Below, in pieces: positions 45,701 to 54,059 of a DNA stretch of 64,000 nt. The notes below the pieces were generated by a model. That model was given only the letters and a program-made list of their open reading frames with translations. It did not search any database and had not been told where the DNA came from. A program made the position numbers and the translations under genes. Every line of letters starts with the position of its first letter. The first letter of the stretch is position 1. The stretch covers positions 1,178,001 to 1,242,000 of the forward strand of contig CAYVHL010000001.1 in assembly GCA_964451255.1 (NCBI GenBank), in the 5' to 3' direction. The DNA comes from JAHBTB01 sp964451255. GTDB taxonomy: Bacteria; Armatimonadota; Fimbriimonadia; Fimbriimonadales; Fimbriimonadaceae.

Positions 45701-45914
45701 GTGCCGCAAACCGACGGACGCGGAGGTCAAGTTGCTCGCCGACGGAGTGGCTAAGAGGGCCGAGAAATTCCGGGCAGACCCTGCCGCAGAAGCCGGCATC
45801 CTCGGTGAAGGCGTCTCCCCAGTCCCCGACAAGTTGGACAAGTCTGAGCTTGCCGCTTACACCATAGCGGCCAGCGCGTTGCTCAACACCGACGAAGCGA
45901 TCACAAAGGAGTAA
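42774..45914 (+). CDS. Planctomycete-type cytochrome c protein with DUF1549, LamG-like and DUF1553 domains
   Basis: 1046 residues. A signal peptide leads to a PSCyt1 cytochrome domain with CMACH at residues 48-52. DUF1549 follows (VSLDLTGLPPTPGEVEAF, MDWMDYSRYADSNGYQ, CARCHDHKFDPVS), with a further CXXCH. A concanavalin/LamG-like insertion spans ~430-640 (GGVADFERDQPFSFSLWIKP), then DUF1553 (NRMWARFFGAGIVGTIEDFG, MTLLNDE-like TLMNDETYIEAARVLAQR). Such proteins are abundant in planctomycetes and are thought to act in the periplasm on complex polysaccharides. It is 2 nt upstream of its usual partner, a DUF1501 protein. Confidence 0.93.
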   Translation: MQFRLGRVATLAGSAGALAVAVAVPTSQRAKAPKVEFNRDVRVILSNCMACHGPSSGEGMGGLRLDAFDTATKTLPDGKRAIVPGKPGESELLKRVESKDPGYMMPPPESHKTVSKDQIQTLRDWIAEGAQYKEHWAFVKPVRPALPEVQDKNWPKNDIDYFVLANLESHGLKPEPEADRATLIRRVSLDLTGLPPTPGEVEAFVNDQSPKAYEKVVDRLLASPRYGERMAMDWMDYSRYADSNGYQADYERYQSRWRDWVIDAFNKNMPYDEFTVDQIAGDLLPHATMEQRLATGFNRNHRINTEGGVIPEEWRVETVIDRVDTTSAIWLGLTVGCARCHDHKFDPVSQKDFYRLFAFFNNVPESGTGVERPVNHPPVMDAPTPAQTAKMAHYDRAIKELGAWLDKEAAKREDVAADWRPKNLLGAVTNGLVERFAFTKGGSKAGSNNGGVAYEPGRATGAVVTDDKSFVDLGGVADFERDQPFSFSLWIKPKNGEGSPLSRMDSNDAFRGWECSLSDGRPQAHIINKWPDNAVKVSAKDVKLPNDRWSHLVVTYDGSSKAAGMKMYVDGQPVAVNVDNDNLNQTVRTKVTTKVGRRTNSETFTGAVDDVAIFNRVLTPEEAATLASTSPALPLVSIDKGKRTPSQRLDLARYYCLAHDDQFAARDRQRADVAARREELKAEIPNVMVMEEMPKPRDCYVLVRGQYDKHGEKVTAGLPSFLPPMPKGQPENRLGLARWIVSPDNPLTARVTVNRMWARFFGAGIVGTIEDFGTRADYPNNPELLDWLATEFLRLKWDLKGMMKEIAMSASYRQSSNITAEKLEADPENKMICRGPRFRLQGEVIRDQALFVSGLLVEKLGGPSVRPYMPPGIWDETNMYGNLRDYKHDIGPGLYRRSLYTIWKRTAAPPNMLLFDVPSRETCRMMRARTDTPLQALTLMNDETYIEAARVLAQRMLKEGGSTPESRLTYGFQLVMCRKPTDAEVKLLADGVAKRAEKFRADPAAEAGILGEGVSPVPDKLDKSELAAYTIAASALLNTDEAITKE

Positions 45915-45916
45915 AG

Positions 45917-47392
45917 ATGGACCAACAATACAGACTGCAAGACCAGTTCAACCGACGGACGTTTCTGAAGCGGACGAGCGGTTTGGGGCTCGCCGCCCTC
46001 GTGGGCATCCTGGGCGACGAAGGTTTCGCGTCCGTTTTGCCTGGTTCGGGCCCCGACGACCTGAAGCGTGTCGGCGGCTTGCCAGAGTTCCCGAACTTCG
46101 CGCCCAAGGCCAAGCGGGTCATCTATCTCTTCCAGAGCGGCGCGCCGAGCCAGATGGAGCTCTTCGACCCCAAACCGCATTTGGCGGACAAGCGGATGGA
46201 AGAGTTGCCTGCCTCCGTGCGGATGGGCCAGCGCCTCACCGGCATGACCAGCGGTCAGAAGTCGTTCCCGGTCGCGCCAAGCATCTACAAGTTCCAGAAG
46301 CACGGCCAGTGCGGCATGGAGCTCAGCGAACTCTTGCCCAACCTCGGCGGCATGGCCGATGAGCTCTGCTTGGTCCGGTCGATGTTCACCGACGCGATCA
46401 ACCATGACCCGGCCGTCACGTTCTGCCAGTCGGGGTTCCAACTGGCGGGAAGGCCGAGCATCGGGGCTTGGCTGACCTACGGCCTTGGCACGATGAACGC
46501 GGACCTGCCCTCCTACGTCGTCCTCACCAGCATCGGCAGCGGGCGCAAGGACGACCAGCCGCTCTACGACCGGCTGTGGGGTTCTGGGTTCTTGCCCACC
46601 AAGTACCAAGGCGTCAAGTTCCGGAACACCGGCGACCCTGTCCTCTTCATCTCCGACCCGCACGGCATCGACCGGGAAACCAGGCGGGAGATGCTCGACG
46701 AACTGATGGGCTTGAACAAGATCCGCCGCGCGGCGACGGGCGACCCGGAGATCGACACCCGCATCTCCCAATACGAGCTCGCGTTCCGCATGCAGACTTC
46801 GGTGCCGGAACTGCTGGACATCAAATCGGAGCCAGCCAGCATCCTAGAGATGTACGGTAAGGACGTCGAACGCAAAGGGTCGTTCGCATACAACTGCCTG
46901 CTCGCCCGTCGTATGGCGGAACGGGGCGTGCGGTTCGTCCAACTCTTCCATATGGGTTGGGACCACCACTTCAACCTGCCCATGGCGATCAAGGGCCAGG
47001 CGGAGGATATCGACCAGCCTTCGGCGGCCCTCCTCAAAGACCTGAAGCAGCGCGGCATGCTCGACGACACTTTGGTCGTCTGGGGCGGCGAGTTCGGGCG
47101 GACGGTGTATTCCCAGGGCGAACTGACGGCGACGAACTACGGCCGTGACCACCATCCGCGCTGTTTCTCCGTATGGATGGCGGGCGGCGGGGTCAAGCAG
47201 GGCTTGACGTACGGGACGACCGACGACTATAGCTACAACATCACCGAGAACCCGGTCAGCGTCCACGACCTCCACGCGACGATGTTGCACCTGCTGGGCA
47301 TCGACCACACGCAGTTGACGTACCGGTTCCAGGGCCGTGACTACCGATTGACCGACAGCGTCGGGGACGTCGTCCCTGCATTGATGGCCTGA
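45917..47392 (+). CDS. DUF1501 secreted protein
   Basis: 491 residues. The N-terminus NRRTFLKRTSGLGLAALVG is a twin-arginine-like signal. The body shows the DUF1501 pattern of the alkaline phosphatase superfamily: KRVIYLFQSGAPSQMELFDPKP, FVQLFHMGWDHH, LVVWGGEFGRT and GRDHHPRCFSVWMAGGGV. It is normally encoded with a DUF1549/1553 protein, as here, and probably exported folded by Tat. The reaction is unknown, although the WGGEFGRT and HMGWDHH metal-site-like residues suggest a phospho- or sulfo-esterase-like fold. Confidence 0.92.
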   Translation: MDQQYRLQDQFNRRTFLKRTSGLGLAALVGILGDEGFASVLPGSGPDDLKRVGGLPEFPNFAPKAKRVIYLFQSGAPSQMELFDPKPHLADKRMEELPASVRMGQRLTGMTSGQKSFPVAPSIYKFQKHGQCGMELSELLPNLGGMADELCLVRSMFTDAINHDPAVTFCQSGFQLAGRPSIGAWLTYGLGTMNADLPSYVVLTSIGSGRKDDQPLYDRLWGSGFLPTKYQGVKFRNTGDPVLFISDPHGIDRETRREMLDELMGLNKIRRAATGDPEIDTRISQYELAFRMQTSVPELLDIKSEPASILEMYGKDVERKGSFAYNCLLARRMAERGVRFVQLFHMGWDHHFNLPMAIKGQAEDIDQPSAALLKDLKQRGMLDDTLVVWGGEFGRTVYSQGELTATNYGRDHHPRCFSVWMAGGGVKQGLTYGTTDDYSYNITENPVSVHDLHATMLHLLGIDHTQLTYRFQGRDYRLTDSVGDVVPALMA

Positions 47393-47427
47393 CCAGCAAG
47401 TCGTGTGGCCCAGGGGCTCGTTGTGGC

Positions 47428-48126
47428 ATGATGGCCGACACCGTGTCGCGCGCACACCCCTTGGACAATCCGATGTGGTCGGCGCTGACGACACGGCACG
47501 CGCACCTGGCAATCGGCGGCGCCCTGGCCAGGCGCTACCCACCGGACTATGGCCCGTTCATCGCGGTGAAAGAGGCCACCGCCGAAGCTGACCTGGAGGC
47601 GGTGTCCCTAGTAGCCAAGGGCGAGCGCATCTGCTTCGGTGCGGTCGCGCCGCCCTTGTCTCTGGCTTGGCGCCTGGAACGACACGCCCCGATTCTCCAA
47701 ATGGTGTTCGAGGGCCCGAACAGCACCGAACAAGCCGTCGGGGGCGTCGCTAGGCTGGGAGCGTCAGACCTGCCCTCGATGGTCGACCTGACCGAACTCG
47801 TCTATCCGGACTACTTCCGCCCGACCACAGCCGAGAATGGAGTGTTCTACGGCGTGTTTGACGACGGCTGCCTTGTGGCGATGGCAGGCACGCGGTTCAC
47901 CACCGACGGATTCACCGAGGTCACGGCGGTGTGCACACATCCCGACCACCAGGGGAGGGGCCACGCGCGGCGGCTGGTCGACCGGCTGGTCGCCCACATC
48001 ATCTCTGACGGCGACCAGCCGTTCCTCCATGTGGACGAGGACAACGAACGGGCCATCGGGGTCTACGAGAGGGCCGGTTTCATCAAGAGGCGCATCGTTC
48101 CTCTCTGGGTCGTGACGCGAGTCTAG
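47428..48126 (+). CDS. GNAT-family acetyltransferase (FR47-like)
   Basis: 232 residues. The C-terminal half carries the classic acetyl-CoA motif VCTHPDHQGRGHARRLV and the later LHVDEDNERAIGVYERAGF, both strong GNAT signatures. The N-terminal ~110 residues are a divergent GNAT-like half. The substrate cannot be told from sequence. ATG codons at 47428 and 47431 are adjacent. It is independent of the DUF1501 gene 35 nt upstream or read through from it. Confidence 0.88.
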   Translation: MMADTVSRAHPLDNPMWSALTTRHAHLAIGGALARRYPPDYGPFIAVKEATAEADLEAVSLVAKGERICFGAVAPPLSLAWRLERHAPILQMVFEGPNSTEQAVGGVARLGASDLPSMVDLTELVYPDYFRPTTAENGVFYGVFDDGCLVAMAGTRFTTDGFTEVTAVCTHPDHQGRGHARRLVDRLVAHIISDGDQPFLHVDEDNERAIGVYERAGFIKRRIVPLWVVTRV

Positions 48127-48131
48127 ACCGG

Positions 48132-48137
48132 TAGACT
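48132..48137 (+). promoter_or_regulatory. -10-like TAGACT before the metzincin gene
   Basis: TAGACT ends 5 nt before ATG 48143; no Shine-Dalgarno sequence between. Confidence 0.4.
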
Positions 48138-48142
48138 CGGCC

Positions 48143-49999
48143 ATGCTGTGCAGCCTGCTCGCCGGATCGGCCGTCGCCCAAGCCCAGGCATCTCCTTGGG
48201 CGGACACCGACAACGACGGCCTTTGCGATTCATGGGAAAAAGGGGGCTTCGGGCCTCTCGACCCCAAGACCATGGGGTGCAAGCCCGACCATGCGGACAT
48301 CGTCATCGCTTTCCGACCGCGTCCAGGCGTCACGAGGGAGAAGCTCCAGCCTGTCATCGACCGCATGGAGAAGTTCTACGCCGCCATGCCCCACAAAAAC
48401 CCGGACGGAAAGGTCGGCATCCACATGATCCCGATCATCCTCCCAAACATGGAGGACAAGTACAAGGACCGCGGCTACAACCAGCTCTACAACGAAGGCA
48501 TGCCCGAGGAATGGCGGGGTCTAGCCCACGGCGTCCTCGTCGAAGACAGCCCTGGGGGAGGGGGCCAGGCCGACCGGGCCGACTGGTGCGGCACGGGTTA
48601 CAACTTCTGGACGATCGTCCACGAAGTCGGCCATCAACTCGGCCTCTCCCACGAGCCGCTGACGACCGGGGTCGGCTCGCCGTTCTACACGAGCTTGATG
48701 AACTACGACTACCTCTACCAATTCAATGACGACTCGGGCAAGGTTCATTTCAGCACAGGCAAGTTCGCCAGTCTCAAGCTCAAGCAGACGGACCTGGACG
48801 AGGAGGTCCCCTTTCCCGCCGGTGACCTCACATTCTTGACCAAACGCCCACACTACCTCACCGTCAAATCATTGGACGCACGCCACAGCCTGGTCGACTG
48901 GAACCGGAACGGCGTCCTCGGCGAGCACCACGTCCGCACGAACATCGACGACGGCTACTCTGTCGGCATCCGCGATCTGGTCAAAGGGGAGAAGTCCGAC
49001 GGCGCCCCGGCGGTCGCGGCGGTGGGCAAGGATCTGTACTGTGTCCAGCCGGAAGGCGGAAAGGGTGACTTTGCCCACCCGTCCGCCGACAACCCGGCCC
49101 GGGCAGCGGCCTACCGTGTCCAGCCCGACGGCAAGTTCGAGCGGGTCTTCGAGGGGCCGGCGGGTGACGTCACGGGTGACATTTCGGCCATTGGCGACGG
49201 CAAGGCGCTGTGGTTGGCGTATTCGACGAGGTCCGGTTGGAAGCTCACCGGGCTGGCCAAGGGAGCCAAGGGCGTGGTCGAAGTCTCCACGCGAAGCTTC
49301 GCGCAGGCAGGAGACCCTGTCTTGATGATGCTGGACGGCCGTGTCCAAGTCATCGTCCGGGCCACAGGCGGCAACCTCAGTCTCATCGACGTCCGTGACA
49401 AGGGAGGAGACCCCCATCCGCTCGGCCTGACCAGCACGCAACCCGCGGGGATCGCCTGGAACCCAAAGCACCGACGGCTGGCGGTTGTGACGGTCGAGGA
49501 CCGCAAGGACGCGCCGGGAGTGATGGTGGTCCATGAGTTCGCCAAGGTTGAAGGAGGCTGGAAGGAAACCGGCAAGTCCGTGACCGTCGGAGGAGACAAG
49601 TCCCCCGCTAGAACATCCGGCCGTCCCCTCCTTCTCGTCGATCGGGACGGGCTGTACAACGTGTATTGCAAGGGGCACTACAAGAGCCCGGACGACCCTG
49701 GCCTGAACTTTCTCTGCCGTCAAGTCGCCTCCGGGAGCGGGTGGTGGATCAAGATGATGGGTAACGAATGGGCCAACTCGCGTAGTGTCGGCGCGGTGTG
49801 CCCGTATGGTGGTGACATCGTCTACGCCTATCGTTGGTATGGGGGCCCAGAAGACAACCGGGTATGGCTCCATCGCAAGGGGTCAGGAATCCATGACCAA
49901 GTGATAACGGATTTCGACGACGTGTCGTTCATCTTTGAGCACGGATTACACGATTCATTGCGTCAGGTCCAGCGAGACCAGTGGAAGATCAAGGGCTGA
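48143..49999 (+). CDS. Secreted metzincin-like zinc metalloprotease
   Basis: 618 residues. A short signal peptide (LCSLLAGSAVAQAQA) is followed by a calcium-binding-like DTDNDGLCDSWE. The zinc site HEVGHQLGLSH (residues 160-170) and SLMNYDY with a Met-turn candidate Met186, 16 residues after the last His, mark a metzincin. The ~400-residue C-terminal part looks like a beta-propeller or beta-rich domain (repeats such as GDISAIGDGKALWLAYSTR and PLLLVDRDGLYNVYCKG). It should act outside the cell on proteins. The substrate is unknown. It reads as a single unit; the phosphotransferase gene starts 18 nt later. Confidence 0.85.
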   Translation: MLCSLLAGSAVAQAQASPWADTDNDGLCDSWEKGGFGPLDPKTMGCKPDHADIVIAFRPRPGVTREKLQPVIDRMEKFYAAMPHKNPDGKVGIHMIPIILPNMEDKYKDRGYNQLYNEGMPEEWRGLAHGVLVEDSPGGGGQADRADWCGTGYNFWTIVHEVGHQLGLSHEPLTTGVGSPFYTSLMNYDYLYQFNDDSGKVHFSTGKFASLKLKQTDLDEEVPFPAGDLTFLTKRPHYLTVKSLDARHSLVDWNRNGVLGEHHVRTNIDDGYSVGIRDLVKGEKSDGAPAVAAVGKDLYCVQPEGGKGDFAHPSADNPARAAAYRVQPDGKFERVFEGPAGDVTGDISAIGDGKALWLAYSTRSGWKLTGLAKGAKGVVEVSTRSFAQAGDPVLMMLDGRVQVIVRATGGNLSLIDVRDKGGDPHPLGLTSTQPAGIAWNPKHRRLAVVTVEDRKDAPGVMVVHEFAKVEGGWKETGKSVTVGGDKSPARTSGRPLLLVDRDGLYNVYCKGHYKSPDDPGLNFLCRQVASGSGWWIKMMGNEWANSRSVGAVCPYGGDIVYAYRWYGGPEDNRVWLHRKGSGIHDQVITDFDDVSFIFEHGLHDSLRQVQRDQWKIKG

Positions 50000-50017
50000 C
50001 CGTCCGTTGTCGCATCC

Positions 50018-50935
50018 ATGGGATTGAACGCGTGCATTGAGCGGGACTTTGCCTGCATCCTCGGTGCGCGCGTCCTCCGAATGTGGCCGCTTGAAGGCGG
50101 GGTGTCTGCGGTCACGGTCGCGTGCGAAGCCGAGTTGGCGGGTGGCGAGGTCAAGAGGTTCGTCGCGAGACAGCCGCAGGAACACGTGCGCAAGGAACAC
50201 ACCGAGGGGGCGGCGGAGTGGGAGTTCCGAGTCCAGACTGCCCTGCACGCCGCCCGGTTACCCGTCCCGGCGCCCCACTTTGTCGTGCCCGACGCAGAGG
50301 AGCCTGGCTACTTCGTCGTCGACATGGTGGACGGGGCGGTAGATTTCGCCCCGGCGGACCTCGGCCGATATATAGAGACTTACGCCAAGACAGTCGCCGA
50401 ACTGCACGACTTCAAGTGGGAAGGGGCAGGGCTGGAGTTTCTTAGAGAGGAGCCCCACATCCTAAGTACGCCGACCCGCGCCCTGCGCGAAGACCTCCGG
50501 GAAGGCGAGGTGAGGGCCGCGTACGCCGCCTACGGCGGGCCGAGATTCTCGAACCCACACGTCCTGCGCCATGGAGACTTGTGGCCCGGCAACATCCTAT
50601 GGAGTGACGGCGAGGTCGCCGCCGTCATCGACTGGGAGTGCGCGGCCAGGGGGGAGCCTCTTGACGAGATCAGCGTCTGCCGGTTGGACGTGCTGTGGCT
50701 CTTTGGCTGGGACGCGGTCGCCGACTTCACCCAGGCTTATCTGAAAGCCAGGCCGGTCGACACGACCGACCTCCCCTTCTGGGATCTCCGTGCGTCCCTG
50801 AGGTTGATCAACGCCCTTGAAATCTGCGCCCCCGCGTACCCGAAGTTCGGTCGCCCCGACGTGACGGTCGGGCACATGAAGCGCTTGCACCAAGAGTTCG
50901 TCCAACAGGCATTCGAGGCGCTGGCCAAGCGATAA
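50018..50935 (+). CDS. Aminoglycoside phosphotransferase-like kinase
   Basis: 305 residues in the APH/choline kinase fold. The catalytic loop is LRHGDLWPGNILW (His185, Asp187, Asn192) and the metal-binding Asp is in AVIDWECAARGEP. The N-lobe (EGGVSAVTVACEAEL, then FVARQP) supplies the ATP site. Such kinases phosphorylate aminoglycosides, macrolides, choline or other small hydroxyl compounds. No resistance function can be assigned from sequence. A bidirectional hairpin separates it from the convergent PEP-CTERM gene. Confidence 0.87.
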   Translation: MGLNACIERDFACILGARVLRMWPLEGGVSAVTVACEAELAGGEVKRFVARQPQEHVRKEHTEGAAEWEFRVQTALHAARLPVPAPHFVVPDAEEPGYFVVDMVDGAVDFAPADLGRYIETYAKTVAELHDFKWEGAGLEFLREEPHILSTPTRALREDLREGEVRAAYAAYGGPRFSNPHVLRHGDLWPGNILWSDGEVAAVIDWECAARGEPLDEISVCRLDVLWLFGWDAVADFTQAYLKARPVDTTDLPFWDLRASLRLINALEICAPAYPKFGRPDVTVGHMKRLHQEFVQQAFEALAKR

Positions 50936-50961
50936 CATCATGCGACCGGACACAAGACGAA

Positions 50962-50987
50962 GGCCCGTCTCCGTAAGGAGGCGGGCC
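50962..50987. terminator. Bidirectional hairpin between APH-like and PEP-CTERM genes
   Basis: An 11-bp stem (50962-50972 with 50977-50987, one G-U pair) with GTAA loop between convergent genes. Confidence 0.75.
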
Positions 50988-51015
50988 GCTCTTCATTTGT
51001 GCCTGGGGCGGCGCC

Positions 51016-51711
51016 TCATGCCTTGCGGCGGCGAAGCAGGCCGAGAGCACCCATGCCGAGCATGGCGAGAGTGGCTGGTTCGGGGACGGACTCGATCGTC
51101 GGGTCTCCAAGGTCTGAGCCATAGTGGAACTTGACGTTGCTGACGTCGCTCTCGTCGAACGAGGCGAGGTTGAACGTGAAGACCATCGTGTCTTGCACCA
51201 GCGGGATGCTGTTCAGTTGGGGCTGGTTCTCGTGGCCGGCGGCAGAGATCAGGTTGTAGTCGTCGCCGTTTGGCGAGCCGCCGCCTGAGACGAACAGGTC
51301 GCCGGGTCCGAATAGTCCGAGACCGACCGAAGACACGCCGTAGGCGTCAGAGACGTTCAAGGTGCTGCCTGCGGTAAGGCCGGATTTATATGCGTAGTGC
51401 TGTCCGATGGTCACTCCGCCCGGATCGTTGACCAATATCGAAGACCCGCCCATCTGGGCTGCGATGGTCGTCATCGCTGGGTCGCCGTCCAAATTGAAAT
51501 AGACGCCCGACAAGGTGTGGGCAGGAACATCCGTAGGATCGGCGGCGGTGTTTGTCAGGGCGACGGTCAGCACGCCCGACCCATAGGTGAATTCTGCCTT
51601 TGCAGCGAGGTTATAGCCGGCGTCGGCACCTGTGGCGGTGAACACGATCGCTTGGGACGCGAGCGGGGCGGCGATGACAAGTGCGAATGGAAGCGCCTTG
51701 AAGTAGTTCAT
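51016..51711 (-). CDS. PEP-CTERM secreted protein
   Basis: 231 residues. A signal peptide (FKALPFALVIAAPLASQA) is followed by a beta-rich body containing GSGVLTVALTNTAADPT and LSGVYFNLDGD, and the C-terminal sorting tag VPEPATLAMLGMGALGLLRRRKA. The extracellular body has a composition like XDD-type PEP-CTERM proteins but no catalytic motif. The next PEP-CTERM gene upstream (51915-52547) has the same orientation with an AT-rich gap and two hairpins between, so they are separate transcripts. Function unknown. Confidence 0.88.
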   Translation of the reverse strand: MNYFKALPFALVIAAPLASQAIVFTATGADAGYNLAAKAEFTYGSGVLTVALTNTAADPTDVPAHTLSGVYFNLDGDPAMTTIAAQMGGSSILVNDPGGVTIGQHYAYKSGLTAGSTLNVSDAYGVSSVGLGLFGPGDLFVSGGGSPNGDDYNLISAAGHENQPQLNSIPLVQDTMVFTFNLASFDESDVSNVKFHYGSDLGDPTIESVPEPATLAMLGMGALGLLRRRKA

Positions 51712-51833
51712 TATCTTGACCTTGAGCGGTGCTAGTCGATCTGTACGACTCGACAGTACTCAAGAATCAAGCCACATAAATATATGCAAACAATATTCAA
51801 GTATTAGTACGGTGAGTCGATAGTCCAATAGTC

Positions 51834-51914
51834 CGGACACGGGCGGGTCTACTCCTGCCCGTGTCCGACGCCAGCCCCCGATTGCCGTACTCGATGACCG
51901 GGGGTTAGGCTGGC
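51834..51914 (-). terminator. Tandem hairpins downstream of the 51915-52547 gene
   Basis: An 11-bp stem (51834-51844 with 51857-51867) and a second hairpin with CCAGCC/GGCTGG and CCCCG/CGGGG arms (51871-51880 with 51899-51913) follow the stop codon on the minus strand. They probably terminate the upstream PEP-CTERM gene. Confidence 0.65.
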
Positions 51915-52547
51915 TTATCTTTGGTCAACACGGTCAGACCGACGACGCCGGAGCAATCCCAAGACGCCTGCACTGACGAGTGCCAGTGTCGCCGGCTCAG
52001 GTACTGTCGGCGCGACCTTGCTGCTGCCCCCGTCGGCTAAAGCCTGGACATGGAGCATCGCCTTCATGGGCAGGTTGCCGACCGATGTCAAGCTGTCGAA
52101 CGCCGACGCGGTCAGGCCAGTGCCGGTGATCCGCCACGACACGGTCTTGCCTGTCGTGAACCTTGGGTTGTTTCCGGCGGTGACGAAATCGATCTCGAAG
52201 TCGAATTTGTCGCCGCTGATGCCGTTGACCCCGTCCTCGTCGAAGTCAAACCCGTCGATCAGGTTGTCGGGGTCCGAGAGCACCGACAACGCTAGCGAGC
52301 CGGCGTATGGCGTGATATTCAAATCCAGCTCCGAGAAGAACTGGGTGCTGTTCGCCGGAGCGTTGTTCGTGAGGCTCAGGTCGACGGTGTCAGTCCCGTT
52401 GTCGACAAAGCTCAGCGTGGCCCAATGCGGGCTGCCGTCCGGCGTGCCGCCCGTGACCACCCAGTCGAACAGGAACGTGGTTGCCGACGAGGCCAATGGA
52501 ACAAAAGCTAATGGTAGAAGTAAAGAAAGGCGCAAGTGTTTCATCAT
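51915..52547 (-). CDS. PEP-CTERM secreted protein
   Basis: 210 residues. A signal peptide (LRLSLLLPLAFVPLASSA) leads to a beta-sandwich-like body (WATLSFVDNGTDTVDLSLTN, FDFDEDGVNGISGDKFDF) and the sorting tag VPEPATLALVSAGVLGLLRRRR. The short Asp-rich FDEDGVNGISGD could bind calcium. Its upstream region is AT-rich (52548-52720), unlike the GC-rich neighbours, and holds small palindromes. Function unknown. Confidence 0.88.
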   Translation of the reverse strand: MMKHLRLSLLLPLAFVPLASSATTFLFDWVVTGGTPDGSPHWATLSFVDNGTDTVDLSLTNNAPANSTQFFSELDLNITPYAGSLALSVLSDPDNLIDGFDFDEDGVNGISGDKFDFEIDFVTAGNNPRFTTGKTVSWRITGTGLTASAFDSLTSVGNLPMKAMLHVQALADGGSSKVAPTVPEPATLALVSAGVLGLLRRRRSDRVDQR

Positions 52548-52855
52548 ATTAACCTAAGTATCGAGCAACTATTGCTCAGGTGCATATTGTCCATCAATAT
52601 TATCGATTTCGTTGATAATCTGGGAAGATCAGACTAGAAACCTCGCATTATTGCGGTCAATGAGTTCTAGCGCTTGCTAACAGATAATAGGTTATGAATA
52701 TGAATGATTGTATCTAATTGGAAATCTGATTGCACGTTCGAGCCCCTGTCGTGCCCGCATTGGTTCGCGGATCTGGGCAGCGAGCGGTGGACGCGGAGCC
52801 GCGCGCCCGTCCTGCCCCTGCCGGGGGCCAGCCGGTATCCTTCCCGCCGGTTCAA
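52548..52855. promoter_or_regulatory. AT-rich divergent regulatory region between PEP-CTERM gene and metK
   Basis: The left ~170 nt are strongly AT-rich with a perfect hairpin GAGCAA-CTA-TTGCTC (52563-52577) and an operator-like palindrome ATTATC-N9-GATAAT (52599-52619). The right ~130 nt are GC-rich, and TATCCT (52836-52841) lies 14 nt before the metK ATG. No SAM riboswitch pattern that I recognise is present. Confidence 0.4.
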
Positions 52856-53986
52856 ATGCCCAACAGACAGATCCACACCTCTGAGAGCGTCAGCGAAGGC
52901 CACCCTGACAAACTTGCCGACCAAATCTCCGACGCCGTCTTGGACAGCGCCCTGGCTCAGGAGAACGAGGCCCGGGTAGCCATCGAGACGCTCGTCACCC
53001 ACGGGCTCGCCATCGTCACCGGGGAGCTGACAATGCACAAGGGTTACGTGGACGTCGAGAAACTCGTGCGCAAGACGATCACGGACGTCGGATACACCAG
53101 CACCGACATCGGCTTTGACGGCGACATGTGCGGCGTCATGGTCAGCATCCAGGGGCAAAGCGCGGACATCGCCATGGGCGTGGACCGGGGCGGCGCGGGG
53201 GACCAAGGGATGATGTTCGGCATGGCGACCGACGAGACCGAGGAGATGATGCCCCTGCCGATCTCGCTGGCCCACGCCCTGATGCGCCAGTCCGTCAAAG
53301 TCCGCCGCGAGCAACCCAGTCTGGGCCTGCGGCCCGACGCCAAGGGCCAGGTCTCGGTGGAATACGAGGACGGCCGTCCGACCAGGATTAGCACGGTCGT
53401 GGTGAGCCAGCAGCACAGCGCCGATGTCGAGAAGCACATCAACGAGATCGTGCGGGAAGAGATCATCAAGCCGGTTCTGGCGCAGAACAGCAAGTACGTG
53501 GCCGGAGACATTGCCTACCACATCAACCCGACGGGCCGGTTCGTGACCGGCGGCCCGCAAGGCGACACCGGATTGACCGGCCGCAAGATCATCGTCGACA
53601 CCTATGGGGGCATGTGCCCGCATGGTGGTGGCGCGTTCAGCGGCAAGGATCCCACCAAGGTCGACCGTTCGGCCGCGTATATGGCTCGCCACGTGGCGAA
53701 GTGCATCGTCAAGGCAGGGCTCGCCCAGCGGGTCCAAGTGTCGTTGGCTTATGCGATCGGGGTCGAGCAGCCGGTCGCGGTGAACCTAGAGACGTTTGGA
53801 ACCGAGTCGGTTCCTGTGGACACGATTCGTGAGCGTGTGCAATCGAACTTCGACATGTCTCCGCGGGGGATCATCCATTACCTTGGCCTGCTGGACTTCA
53901 AGTATTCGCCGACCGCCAAGAACGGCCACTTCGGCAACCCTGCCTTCCCTTGGGAGCGCACGGTTGAAGCAGAAGCCCTTAAGTGA
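52856..53986 (+). CDS. metK: S-adenosylmethionine synthetase
   Basis: MetK makes S-adenosylmethionine from methionine and ATP. The 376-residue protein contains TSESVSEGHPDKLADQISD at the N-terminus, GAGDQGMMFGMATDET, IIVDTYGGMCPHGGGAFSGKDPTKVDRSAAY-type sequence (first and last parts visible at residues ~240-270) and the C-terminal LDFKYSPTAKNGHFG. These are all hallmark motifs. ATG 52856 begins the family N-terminus; a longer frame from 52730 lies in the GC-rich leader. A strong hairpin follows. Confidence 0.98.
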   Translation: MPNRQIHTSESVSEGHPDKLADQISDAVLDSALAQENEARVAIETLVTHGLAIVTGELTMHKGYVDVEKLVRKTITDVGYTSTDIGFDGDMCGVMVSIQGQSADIAMGVDRGGAGDQGMMFGMATDETEEMMPLPISLAHALMRQSVKVRREQPSLGLRPDAKGQVSVEYEDGRPTRISTVVVSQQHSADVEKHINEIVREEIIKPVLAQNSKYVAGDIAYHINPTGRFVTGGPQGDTGLTGRKIIVDTYGGMCPHGGGAFSGKDPTKVDRSAAYMARHVAKCIVKAGLAQRVQVSLAYAIGVEQPVAVNLETFGTESVPVDTIRERVQSNFDMSPRGIIHYLGLLDFKYSPTAKNGHFGNPAFPWERTVEAEALK

Positions 53987-54001
53987 GCCAATAGAAACGC
54001 A

Positions 54002-54030
54002 AGTGCCCCGGACGACTGGTCCGGGGCACT
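54002..54030. terminator. Hairpin between metK and the TPR gene
   Basis: A perfect 12-bp stem (54002-54013 with 54019-54030) with a 5-nt loop lies between convergent genes. On the minus strand TTTTTGC precedes the stem rather than following it. Confidence 0.75.
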
Positions 54031-54059
54031 GCAAAAACAAGAGAGCAGACGGAAGGCTA

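Noticed and set aside
52721..52855. SAM riboswitch upstream of metK
   Set aside because: The leader is GC-rich but none of the SAM aptamer motifs I know can be traced.
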